Positions 1 through 7,003 of a stretch of 9,304 nucleotides of DNA are shown here, one piece after another. Positions within the stretch are counted from its first letter, which is position 1. The number at the start of each line of letters is the position of its first letter. A program made the position numbers and the translations under genes. The stretch is from Bacteroidota bacterium. GTDB taxonomy: Bacteria > Bacteroidota > Bacteroidia > Bacteroidales > FEN-979. The stretch is from contig JAPLDN010000386.1 of NCBI GenBank assembly GCA_026391755.1, forward strand, positions 1-9,304, read 5' to 3'. The notes beneath the pieces are model-generated. The model was not told where the DNA came from. It was given only the letters and a program-made list of their open reading frames with translations, and made no database searches.

Positions 1-545
1 AGTTTCTCCTTAAGGTCTCCGGGAAGGAAACCAAGATTTTCACCTGCTTCCACTGCAGGCCGTGTTAAAATGATCCGGTTGACCTGGCGGTTTTTAAGCG
101 CACGTACAGCAAGGGCAACAGCGGTATAAGTTTTTCCTGTACCTGCGGGTCCTATGGCAAAAACCAGGTCATTGCGGTCGCAGCTTTCGACCATGCGGCG
201 CTGGTTGGCGGTGCGGGCACGGATAAGCATGCCGTTCTTGCCATGGACCAGAATTTCAGGGCTGGTTTCCGGTGCCAAAACAGGCAAGAGGTCTGAAGCT
301 TCGAGCAAAGAGATGATGTCTTCCTTTGTAAGCCTGCCGAATTTTTCAAAATGAAGCATAAGGGAAGTGAACTTCTCCTCGAATTCAAGGAGATCTGACT
401 CCTCTCCAAGTGCTTTGACGAAATTATCACGGCTGAGGATCTTCAGCTTGGGAAAAGAGTTACGGACAATCTCCATGTTCTGGTCGTTGGGGCCGAATAT
501 ATCAAGGGGATGGACCGATTCAATACGGATGATTTTCTCGCTCAT
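1..545 (-). CDS. phoH: PhoH family ATPase, N-terminal part (runs off left edge)
   Basis: Cytoplasmic PhoH-like P-loop ATPase, a family linked to RNA metabolism and to phosphate or stress responses; its exact substrate is unsettled. The 181 visible codons hold an N-terminal region (about residues 1-105) typical of PhoH/YbeZ-type proteins, then the start of the ATPase domain. The Walker A motif GPAGTGKT is at residues 132-139, followed by the family signature RIILTRPAVEAGENLGF at about 157-173 and PGDLKEK just before the edge. The C-terminal part, with Walker B, lies outside the window; full-length relatives are roughly 320 residues. The ATG at 545 is chosen because the protein begins in register with the family (MSEKIIRIES) and a TAnnTTTG box lies just upstream at 578-571. 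It is divergent from the DUF62 gene with a 44-base gap. Family assignment is very secure; physiological role is not. Confidence 0.95.
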   Translation of the reverse strand, partial: MSEKIIRIESVHPLDIFGPNDQNMEIVRNSFPKLKILSRDNFVKALGEESDLLEFEEKFTSLMLHFEKFGRLTKEDIISLLEASDLLPVLAPETSPEILVHGKNGMLIRARTANQRRMVESCDRNDLVFAIGPAGTGKTYTAVALAVRALKNRQVNRIILTRPAVEAGENLGFLPGDLKEK

Positions 546-570
546 TAAAAAATGCGTACCTTTGAATACG

Positions 571-578
571 CAAAAGTA
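571..578 (-). promoter_or_regulatory. Candidate Bacteroidota -7 box for phoH
   Basis: On the minus strand the sequence reads TACTTTTG, an exact match to TAnnTTTG. It would start transcription around 564-567, giving a leader of about 20 bases before the phoH ATG at 545. No good -33 TTTG element is visible at the expected distance, and the upstream part would lie inside the divergent DUF62 gene. The gap also holds short inverted repeats (GCGTA at 554-558 with TACGC at 567-571; CGTAC at 555-559 with GTACG at 576-580). Confidence 0.45.
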
Positions 579-589
579 CGAATATTTCG

Positions 590-1369
590 ATGGCAATCAT
601 TACGCTAACCAGTGACTGGGGGACAAAAGACCACTATGTTGGCGCTGTTAAAGGTACGATTCTGCGGCAATTGCCTGAAGCCACCATCATCGATATAACT
701 CATGCCATTCCTCCCTTCGACCTTAACCAGGCCGCATTTACCATCAGGAATTTTTATAAGAACTTCCCTGCAGGCAGCATTCACATACTCGCCGTAAACA
801 CTGAGGCTTCAATCCGTCATCCGCATACATTGGTAAAATACGACGGGCACTGGTTCATCGGAGCCGACAACGGGATTTTCTCCCTCATCTTTGACGATAA
901 GCCCGAAATGATCATCGACCTGGATGTAATGCAGGATTCCGATTATTTTACATTTCCTACACGGGATGTGTTTGCAAAGGTAGCCTGTCATATTGCCGAA
1001 GGCAAGCCGCCCGAGAAGCTTGGCCATGTAAAAAAGGAAGTATTGCAGAAAATGGCATTTAAACCTGTGATCCAGGGCGATTTGATCAAAGGGCAGGTGA
1101 TTTATGTCGATAATTATGAAAATGCCATAACGAATATTACCGAAACACTGTTCAAATCAGCTACAAGGGGAAGGAAATTTGCCATTACTTTCCGTTCGGC
1201 GACAAACCGCATCACAAGGATTAGCAAATCCTACCAGGATGTTGCCGAAGGCGAAATGCTTGCCCTCTTCAGCAGCAGCGGCTATCTCGAAATAGCAATG
1301 AACAAAGGCAATGCTGCCGGGCTGCTGGGGCTTTACCTTGACCAGCCGGTGAATATTGAGCTGACCTGA
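590..1369 (+). CDS. DUF62 / SAM hydroxide adenosyltransferase-like protein
   Basis: 259-residue cytoplasmic protein of the DUF62 family, related to fluorinase and chlorinase. Characterised members use water or hydroxide to split S-adenosylmethionine into adenosine and methionine. The N-terminal domain starts with TLTSDWGTKDHYVGAVKG (residues 5-22), then DITHAIPPFD (35-44), GADNGIFSL (91-99) and RDVFAKVACHIAEG (125-138). The C-terminal beta-barrel domain carries YVDNYENAITNIT (172-184) and LALFSSSGYLEIAMNKGNAAGLLGL (224-248). The classical Asp-Arg-His triad appears altered: Asn70 stands where Asp is usual, Arg76 is kept, and Pro123 replaces His. From memory, related Bacteroidota proteins also lack the His, so hydrolase activity is an inference. 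The ATG at 590 fits the family N-terminus; no Shine-Dalgarno is evident. It is divergent from phoH and convergent with the DUF3667 gene, with a 36-base gap. Confidence 0.92.
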   Translation: MAIITLTSDWGTKDHYVGAVKGTILRQLPEATIIDITHAIPPFDLNQAAFTIRNFYKNFPAGSIHILAVNTEASIRHPHTLVKYDGHWFIGADNGIFSLIFDDKPEMIIDLDVMQDSDYFTFPTRDVFAKVACHIAEGKPPEKLGHVKKEVLQKMAFKPVIQGDLIKGQVIYVDNYENAITNITETLFKSATRGRKFAITFRSATNRITRISKSYQDVAEGEMLALFSSSGYLEIAMNKGNAAGLLGLYLDQPVNIELT

Positions 1370-1405
1370 ACCATACCCTTTCCATAAATATCTCACCGCA
1401 GCTGT

Positions 1406-2358
1406 CTAAACAGACAGTAAAGCGACCAGACCCAGTAATAAGAAAAATACCGGCAGGCCAATGATCAGGTAAGACAGCGTGATCAGAAACATCTTCAGCA
1501 GTGATTTCCCAAATGACTGCCTGTAATATTGTTTCAGAGCGATAAAACCATAAACCAGGAATACGATCAGGATTATCATGAGTCTTACCGGGATGAAAAA
1601 TTCTATGAGTAAGCAGGCGATCAGGAAAAGGAAAAAGAAAGCGTGCAGGTGAAGGGAGAATATAAGGTGCTCAAAGTACAACCTCTTCCGCCGTAAATAA
1701 AACAGCTTCAAAAGCAGCGCAAATACAGGTATTAGCAGAAAAATAAGCTTTGAAGCTGTGTGCTCAATTACGGTCATTAGGGATTGCCCTTTGGAGACCA
1801 TGATCTTGCAAACCTGCCTGATTATGAATTTTCCCATAGGCCCCTCCTTGGAATAATGCTTGTCAACATAAGTTTTCACACCAATTACTTCGATTTCCCG
1901 CCGCATTGAATCCTGTTTGGAAAGGTTTATGGGCACGTCTTCAATCTTATATTTGAAATGAGTCGCTTCAGCTTTTTCTTCGTTGAGATTCAAATGGGCA
2001 GAATCGGACTGAACAGGATTAACTTCTGTTTTCGTACTTTCTTTGCTCATGGGCAACAGAAGAAAGTAAATGACGCTGATCACCAGGAACAGCTTGAAAG
2101 GTTCAACATATGACTTACGCTTACCTTTCATGAACTGCAGGGTAAGCCATCCGGGTTTGTATATAAGCGGAAGTATGGTCCTGAAAAACTTGGAATCAAA
2201 ATGAAAATAATCGAGGAAAGATTCCCCAATCAGATGCATTGCTGACAAAACTGGTCGTCGACATCTAAATTGGCTCCGCAGTTCTCGCAAGGGCCGGGCT
2301 GATGAGATGGTTTTGGATGATCCGGTTTGCCCGGTTTTCGTCGAATAAGGCTTTTCAT
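1406..2358 (-). pseudogene. DUF3667 membrane protein, frameshifted with apparent small internal deletion
   Basis: Uncharacterised integral membrane protein family. Two reading frames must be joined to recover it. The first runs from ATG 2358 to a TGA at 2232-2230 (42 residues) and holds the zinc-ribbon half CENCGANLDVDDQFCQQC at residues 24-41, typical of DUF3667 N-termini. The second is open from upstream to the TAG at 1408-1406 and shows family sequence from LIGESFLDYFHFDSKFFRT (from base 2233), then KPGWLTLQFMKGKRKSY and a helix FKLFLVISVIYFLLLP. A polar segment follows, then YLRRKRLYFEHLIFSLHLHAF and three to four further hydrophobic helices. Family members usually continue the last CxxC with GQ and a spacer of about 10-25 residues before the helix block; here Cys41 is followed by two bases and then the second frame. 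This suggests a deletion, not a simple one-base slip. A caller using only the longer frame would begin at 2365 with a spurious N-terminus. Whether the lesion is biological or an assembly error is undecided. Confidence 0.75.
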
Positions 2359-2362
2359 CTGC

Positions 2363-2370
2363 CAAATGTA
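2363..2370 (-). promoter_or_regulatory. Candidate -7 box for the DUF3667 gene
   Basis: The minus strand reads TACATTTG, an exact TAnnTTTG match. It ends only four bases before the zinc-ribbon-frame ATG at 2358. If used, the transcript would begin at or within a few bases of the ATG, a leaderless or nearly leaderless message. The box covers the alternative ATG at 2365, which argues against that start. No -33 element is clear. Confidence 0.35.
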
Positions 2371-2390
2371 AGAAAAATGTTAAAAAAATG

Positions 2391-2398
2391 TAACTTTG
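2391..2398 (+). promoter_or_regulatory. Candidate -7 box for the gldF operon
   Basis: TAACTTTG is an exact match to TAnnTTTG and lies 20 bases before the gldF ATG at 2419. The preceding stretch is A/T-rich with runs of A, but no clear -33 TTTG stands at the usual distance. It is in the 60-base gap between the divergent DUF3667 and gldF genes and is the best candidate promoter for the plus-strand run. Confidence 0.5.
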
Positions 2399-2418
2399 CA
2401 GCCCTCAAAGCAGGTATA

Positions 2419-3150
2419 ATGTTTACGCTGTTCAAGAAAGAAATCAACGGTTTCCTCAGTTCGCTCATAGGTTATATCGTTATCGTGGTATTCCTGCTGA
2501 TGACGGGGCTTTTCCTCTGGGTATTTCCCATGCAGTTCAACATACTCGACTTTGGATATGCCAATCTCGACGGGTTGTTCATCCTGGGGCCTTTCGTTTT
2601 CCTGTTCCTTATCCCTGCAATAACCATGCGGTCCTTCGCCGACGAGAAAAAAAGCGGAACCCTTGAACTCCTGATGACTCAGCCCCTGACCGATCTTCAG
2701 ATCATATTGGCTAAATTCTTCGCCGGGTTTGTCCTGGTTGTCTTTTCGCTTCTCCCGACTCTAATATACTTCTTTTCGGTCTATAAACTTGGAATGCCAC
2801 CGGGGAATCTCGATACAGGAGGGATCTGGGGCTCTTATACAGGCCTGATGTTACTCGGTATGACCTTTGTGTCAATCGGCATTTTCTCCTCCTCCCTCAC
2901 CGATAACCAGGTTGTCGCTTTCGTATTGTCACTGATCATTTGTTTCTTTCTTTACCTCGGATTTGATTTCATTTATATGTTCATCCTTTCGGGTAAGATC
3001 GGGCTGATGGTGCAGAACCTCGGGCTGAATGCGCATTATTCTTCCATGAGCAGGGGAGTGATCGATACCCGCGACATGATCTACTTCCTCAGCGTAACGT
3101 CTTTGTTCATATTTCTCACAAAGCTTTCATTGGAAAGCCGTAAATGGTAA
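2419..3150 (+). CDS. gldF: GldF, membrane subunit of Gld ABC-type transporter
   Basis: 243-residue permease-type inner-membrane protein. In Flavobacterium, GldA (ATPase), GldF and GldG act together and are needed for gliding motility; homologues occur widely in non-gliding Bacteroidota. Family sequence is continuous: MFTLFKKEINGF at the start, GLFLWVF (30-36), FLFLIPAITMRSFADEKKSG (61-80), TLELLMTQPLTDLQI (81-95), SSLTDNQVVAF (158-168) and SRGVIDTRDMIYFLS (211-225). About six hydrophobic helices are visible, near 16-36, 51-70, 97-120, 138-158, 165-188 and 219-235. The open frame extends upstream to 2302, but those 39 residues overlap the divergent gene and do not resemble the family, so ATG 2419 is chosen; it also follows the candidate promoter at 2391. 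Its stop is four bases before gldG, implying co-transcription. No ATPase gene is present in the window. Confidence 0.95.
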   Translation: MFTLFKKEINGFLSSLIGYIVIVVFLLMTGLFLWVFPMQFNILDFGYANLDGLFILGPFVFLFLIPAITMRSFADEKKSGTLELLMTQPLTDLQIILAKFFAGFVLVVFSLLPTLIYFFSVYKLGMPPGNLDTGGIWGSYTGLMLLGMTFVSIGIFSSSLTDNQVVAFVLSLIICFFLYLGFDFIYMFILSGKIGLMVQNLGLNAHYSSMSRGVIDTRDMIYFLSVTSLFIFLTKLSLESRKW

Positions 3151-3154
3151 GCTC

Positions 3155-4544
3155 ATGGAGAAATTGAACGAAAAGAAAAAAAGTATCAAAAGGAACAATG
3201 TTGTTCAGCTGCTCCTTATATTGGTGGTCATCATACTTCTGAATATTATCTCGGCTTATCTTTTTACACGTTTCGATCTGACTTCGGAGAAGAGGTATTC
3301 ACTGGCCCCGGCAACGAAAAAAGTTGTCAAAAAACTTGACGATGTCATGTTCTTCAAGGTTTATCTCTCGGGCGACCTGCCGCCGGCATTCCAGCGGCTG
3401 GCCAATGAAACCAGGGAGATGCTTGATGAATTCAGGGCTTACAGCAATTTCGTTCAATACCAGTTCGTCGATCTCTCGGCCATTGCCGATGAAAAAGACA
3501 GGAATTTCGCTTACCGCAGCCTGGCCGAAAAAGGACTTCAGCCTACAAGCTTAAGAGTAAATAAAAAGGGACAGTCCTCCCAGGTTGTGATATTCCCCGG
3601 CGCTATTGTAACATACAGGGGACATGAGACACCCGTTCAACTGCTCTCAGGGTCAAGCCTTGGCGAAGACCCAAACGTGATGCTGAACAATTCGGTGCAG
3701 TCACTGGAATATAACCTCGCCAGCGCTATCCAGGTTCTGACCAGGATTACCAAACCCATACGGTGCCCGCCTGAACACAAACCTGGTGCTGGACCTCAAC
3801 TCCATGCCAATCCCCTTGAAGACCGGCCAGATCGGGAACCAGCCTCAGTTCACTTTTTTCAGGTGGTTCTATTTTCCCCTGCTTACGCCGACCATCAATC
3901 ACCCGATCGTTCATGGCCTGAATGCCATAAAAAGCGAATTTATAAGTACCATAGATACTGTGGAAGCCCCGGGAATAAAGAAACAGATCTTACTCACTTC
4001 TTCCCCTTATGCCCAGGTGGTCAATGTGCCTGCCCTGGTTGACCTGGAAATGCTCAGGCAACAACCTGATGAAAGACAGTTTACAAGGGGTCCCTACCCG
4101 GTTGCAGTGCTTCTTGAAGGTGAGTTCATGTCGTCATACCTGTACAGGATCCCCCCTGAACTGGCCGAGAACAAAGGGCTTGAATACAAGAAAAAAAGCA
4201 AGCCGACTAAAATGTTGATTGTTGCCGACGGGGATATTGTAAGGAACCAGTTTAATATGAAACAGGGATACCCTTTGCCAATGGGATATGATCAATGGAC
4301 CCAGGAGACCTATGGAAACCGTGATTTTATATTGAATGCCATGAATTTCCTATGCGACGAATCGGGACTTATCACGGTACGCTCCAGGGAACTTAAAATG
4401 CGGCTTCTCGATATGAAGAAAGTTGAGAGTGAAGGCGTGTTCTGGAAAATTCTGAACCTTATCCTGCCGGTTCTTCTGATCCTCATATTCGCCATCATCA
4501 GGTTCCGTTTGCGAAGAATGAAGTATGCCCGTAAATCAATATAA
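3155..4544 (+). pseudogene. gldG: GldG, broken by a large internal deletion with frame change
   Basis: GldG is the partner of GldF, with a large periplasmic domain held by a helix at each end. The first frame (from ATG 3155) gives residues 1-202: a helix at 16-38, FDLTSEKRYSLAP (40-52), MFFKVYLSGDLPPAFQRL (65-82), VVIFPGAIV (144-152) and SLEYNLASAIQVLTRITKP (183-201). At about 3758 homology switches by +1 to a second frame beginning YGARLNTNLVLDLNS (from 3759) and running to TAA 4542-4544. This holds NHPIVHGLNAIKSEF, KKQILLTSSPYAQVV, YPVAVLLEGEF, KMLIVADGDIV, DFILNAMNFLCDESGLI and a C-terminal helix near 4440-4505. Comparison with GldG as I recall it shows about 115 central residues absent, including the segment with IIAKP, DQF and GGK/LWLID motifs, so roughly 350 bases are missing. 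The first frame alone would read through to 4042 with unrelated residues. All other parts are well conserved, so decay is not advanced and an assembly error is likely. Confidence 0.85.
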
Positions 4545-4564
4545 CCAAGACAGATTTCTTTGAA

Positions 4565-5650
4565 ATGAAGAAGAACAAATACATTATACTGCTCGTAATC
4601 CTGCTGGCCGTCGTGGCCCTCATTCTTATCCTGACCAATTCAACGTCCACATTCAGGCGGTCAATGAGCGATTTCGCAGTGGCCGATACTTCCACAGTCA
4701 CCAAGATATTCATGAGTGACAAGAACAATAATTCGGTGAAACTGTCGAGAAAAGAAACCGGCTCGTGGGTGCTCAACGACAATTTTGCCGCGCTTAAGTT
4801 CAATATAGACCTGATGCTGAAAACCATGACCGATATCCAGGTCAAGGCTCCTGTTGCACTAGCAGCACATAATACCATCGTAAAACACCTTGCAGTGAAC
4901 GGGGTGAAAGTTGAGGTCTACCAAATGGTTTACCGTTTTGATCTCATGGGAATCAGGCTTTTTTCTCATGAGAAGCTTACCAAGGTTTATTATATCGGCG
5001 GGGCTACTCCCGACAACCAGGCCTGCTATGCCCTCATGGAAAATTCGGAAGAACCTTTTGTTATTTACCTCCCTGGTCTCAGGGGATTCGTTACCCCCCG
5101 CTACAGTACTATTGAACGCTACTGGAGGGACCTCACCGTTTTCAGGAAAAATATTGAAGAGATCAGGATGGTCAAACTCGAGGTACCCGAAAATCCTGAA
5201 TATTCATTTGAAGTTCAGCTTGACAGGGGCAGGTTAAAGAATTTCATCTCCCTTGCTGACAACAAACCCCTGCCTGACCTTGACACCCTGAAAGTACTTA
5301 ACTTCCTTTCGGGCTTCCGTAATGTGAATTTTGAAGCTTTCCTCAACGATATGGACAAGCATACCAAGGATTCGGTGCTCTCAACCAACCCCTTTATCAT
5401 CATAACACTGACGGATACACTGAATAAAACAAAGGTTGTCAAGACCTACCACAAAGCCAACCTGTTTGGCCAGAAAGATTTTCAGGGCCGCATCCTGCCT
5501 TACGATCCCGACCGCCTTTATGCAATGGTGAACGATGGAAAAGACTTCGTTCTCATACAATACTTTGCTTTCAATAAAATATTAAGGCCGAAACCTTACT
5601 TTTCAAAAGGGTTTAAAATGCCAGATGAGCAGCCCGAAGGCGCATTTTAG
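4565..5650 (+). CDS. DUF4340 domain protein, membrane-anchored, gldFG partner
   Basis: 361-residue protein with a short basic start (MKKNK) and one hydrophobic helix at about residues 6-24, so most of it should lie in the periplasm. The rest is a mixed soluble region. Repeat-like DUF4340 elements are visible: SDFAVADTSTVTKIFMSD (35-52) followed by SWVLNDNFAALKFNIDLML (67-85), the strand YYIGGATPDNQACYALM (142-158), and YWRDLTVFRKNIEEIRMV (186-203), where the module appears to start again. DUF4340 proteins commonly follow GldG-like or ABC-2 transporter genes in many phyla, and this one lies 20 bases after gldG. It is plausibly an accessory subunit of the same complex, but its biochemical role is unknown. 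No frame break is seen. The start is the only sensible ATG ahead of the membrane helix; no strong Shine-Dalgarno is present. Confidence 0.87.
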   Translation: MKKNKYIILLVILLAVVALILILTNSTSTFRRSMSDFAVADTSTVTKIFMSDKNNNSVKLSRKETGSWVLNDNFAALKFNIDLMLKTMTDIQVKAPVALAAHNTIVKHLAVNGVKVEVYQMVYRFDLMGIRLFSHEKLTKVYYIGGATPDNQACYALMENSEEPFVIYLPGLRGFVTPRYSTIERYWRDLTVFRKNIEEIRMVKLEVPENPEYSFEVQLDRGRLKNFISLADNKPLPDLDTLKVLNFLSGFRNVNFEAFLNDMDKHTKDSVLSTNPFIIITLTDTLNKTKVVKTYHKANLFGQKDFQGRILPYDPDRLYAMVNDGKDFVLIQYFAFNKILRPKPYFSKGFKMPDEQPEGAF

Positions 5651-5692
5651 AAATAACTCCCTATATTCGCCTGTTCAGATAAACGAGCTGCG

Positions 5693-7003
5693 ATGAGAAT
5701 CCTGATCCTAAGCCAATATTTTATTCCGGAGACAGGCGCTCCCCAAAACAGGCTTTTTAGGTGGGCAAAACTCCTTGCCGGCAAAGGAGCAACCGTTGAA
5801 ATCCTCACAGCCATGCCCAATTACCCCGAAATGGCAATTCACCCGGCATACAGAGGCAAATTTTACTTCACTGAAACAATCCAGGGTGTCAGGATCCACA
5901 GGGCATGGATCTATGCAGGTTCCGGCAAAGCCATACTGCCCAGGCTGATGAATTACTTCAGCTTTGTTTTTACTTCCCTCCTGGTCGGCTTGTTCCGCAC
6001 AGGCAAATATGATTATGTATTTTGCGAGTCCCCTCCCTTGTTTCTCGGGATCACGGCATACTTGTTGAAAGTTTTCAAGGGGGCCAGGCTTATCTTCAAC
6101 GTTTCGGACCTCTGGCCCGAAAGCGCGGAGAAACTGGGCCTGGTCACTAACCGATTCCTGCTCAATGCAGCTGCTTCATTGGAACGCTTCCTCTACCGGA
6201 AATCCTTTTTGATTACCGGGCAAACCATGGGGATCGTTCAGAATATTTCCTCGCGTTTCCCATATAAAAAAGTCTTCTGGTTTAAAAACGGAGCCGATGC
6301 AAGTGAGCTGGAATCCATTGAGTACAATCCAGGGCTGAGGCAGGAACTTGGTTTTACACCAGGGGATTTTTTGATTTTATATGCCGGCATTATAGGCCAT
6401 GCACAGGGGCTTGAAGTACTTTTGCTGGCGGCAAGGGAACTGCAATCCACACAGCAAATTAAATTCCTTATCATGGGAAGCGGACCGGAGAAAGAAAAAC
6501 TGATGAGAATAAAGGAATCGGAAAACCTTCAAAATGTGATCTTCCTCGATTCAAGGCCCAGGAAAGAGGTCGTTCCATTTATTCATGCATCCGATGCGGC
6601 CGTGATCCCTTTAAAGCGGCTTGACCTTTTCAAAGGCGCCATCCCTTCGAAGATATTTGAAAGCCTGGCCCTGAAAAAGCCTCTTTTACTTGGAGTGGAA
6701 GGGGAAGCGAAAGAATTGCTGATTGAAACCGGGAGGGCCGGACTTGCCTTTATACCTGAAGACCCTGCCGATCTTGCCGCCAAGATCTTATATTTGTACA
6801 CCCATGAGCAGGAAAGAAAAGAATTTGGGATCAACGGGTATAATTACCTGCTCAAAGGACTGTTCCTGTTCTGTTCAGAGAGAAGAATCGAAGGAACACC
6901 CTGCTGTTCGCCGGTCTTTATGTATTTTACCTTCTCGGCCTCCTGTATACCAGCGATTATGCCTATGCCCGCTTCGACCTTGAAGTTAAACTCTCACTCC
7001 TGA
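5693..7003 (+). CDS. Glycosyltransferase family 4 (WbuB-like), C-terminus replaced
   Basis: Cytoplasmic GT-B glycosyltransferase, probably adding a sugar during surface polysaccharide or O-antigen synthesis; the sugar cannot be told. The N-terminal domain holds MRILILSQYFIPETGAPQNR (1-20), LTAMPNYPE (38-46) and FNVSDLWPESAEKLGLV (135-151), which are characteristic of the WbuB-like group. The C-terminal nucleotide-sugar domain has LYAGIIGHAQGLEVLL (229-244), FLIMGSGPEKEKL (258-270) and the donor-binding stretch IPSKIFESLALKKPLLLG (317-334) followed by GEAKELL. Family sequence ends at NGYNYL (381-386, base 6850). After that the frame continues to TGA 7001-7003 through about 50 residues that are an out-of-frame reading of the downstream ligase gene. 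Relatives normally continue about 15-20 residues as a C-terminal helix, so the true end has been lost. The gene starts 42 bases after the DUF4340 gene; a near-match -7 box, TATATTCG, is at 5662-5669. Core catalytic regions are intact. Confidence 0.88.
   Translation: MRILILSQYFIPETGAPQNRLFRWAKLLAGKGATVEILTAMPNYPEMAIHPAYRGKFYFTETIQGVRIHRAWIYAGSGKAILPRLMNYFSFVFTSLLVGLFRTGKYDYVFCESPPLFLGITAYLLKVFKGARLIFNVSDLWPESAEKLGLVTNRFLLNAAASLERFLYRKSFLITGQTMGIVQNISSRFPYKKVFWFKNGADASELESIEYNPGLRQELGFTPGDFLILYAGIIGHAQGLEVLLLAARELQSTQQIKFLIMGSGPEKEKLMRIKESENLQNVIFLDSRPRKEVVPFIHASDAAVIPLKRLDLFKGAIPSKIFESLALKKPLLLGVEGEAKELLIETGRAGLAFIPEDPADLAAKILYLYTHEQERKEFGINGYNYLLKGLFLFCSERRIEGTPCCSPVFMYFTFSASCIPAIMPMPASTLKLNSHS

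Noticed and set aside
1402..1417. Inverted repeat CTGTCT-AAAC-AGACAG as a terminator
   Set aside because: It overlaps the last codons and stop of the DUF3667 gene, has only six pairs of moderate strength and no T-run on either strand.
2302..2418. Upstream extension of gldF to ATG 2302
   Set aside because: These 39 residues overlap the start of the divergent DUF3667 gene, run through the candidate promoter and do not resemble GldF N-termini.
3740..3790. Programmed ribosomal frameshift in gldG
   Set aside because: There is no convincing slippery site, and a frameshift would not explain the missing stretch of about 115 residues.
3155..4042. 295-residue protein as an intact gene
   Set aside because: Residues after about 202 are an out-of-frame reading of the real GldG C-terminal coding sequence, rich in Pro, His and Cys.
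4498..4878. 126-residue minus-strand reading frame over the gldG/DUF4340 boundary
   Set aside because: It is antisense to two supported genes and shows no domain or coherent family sequence.
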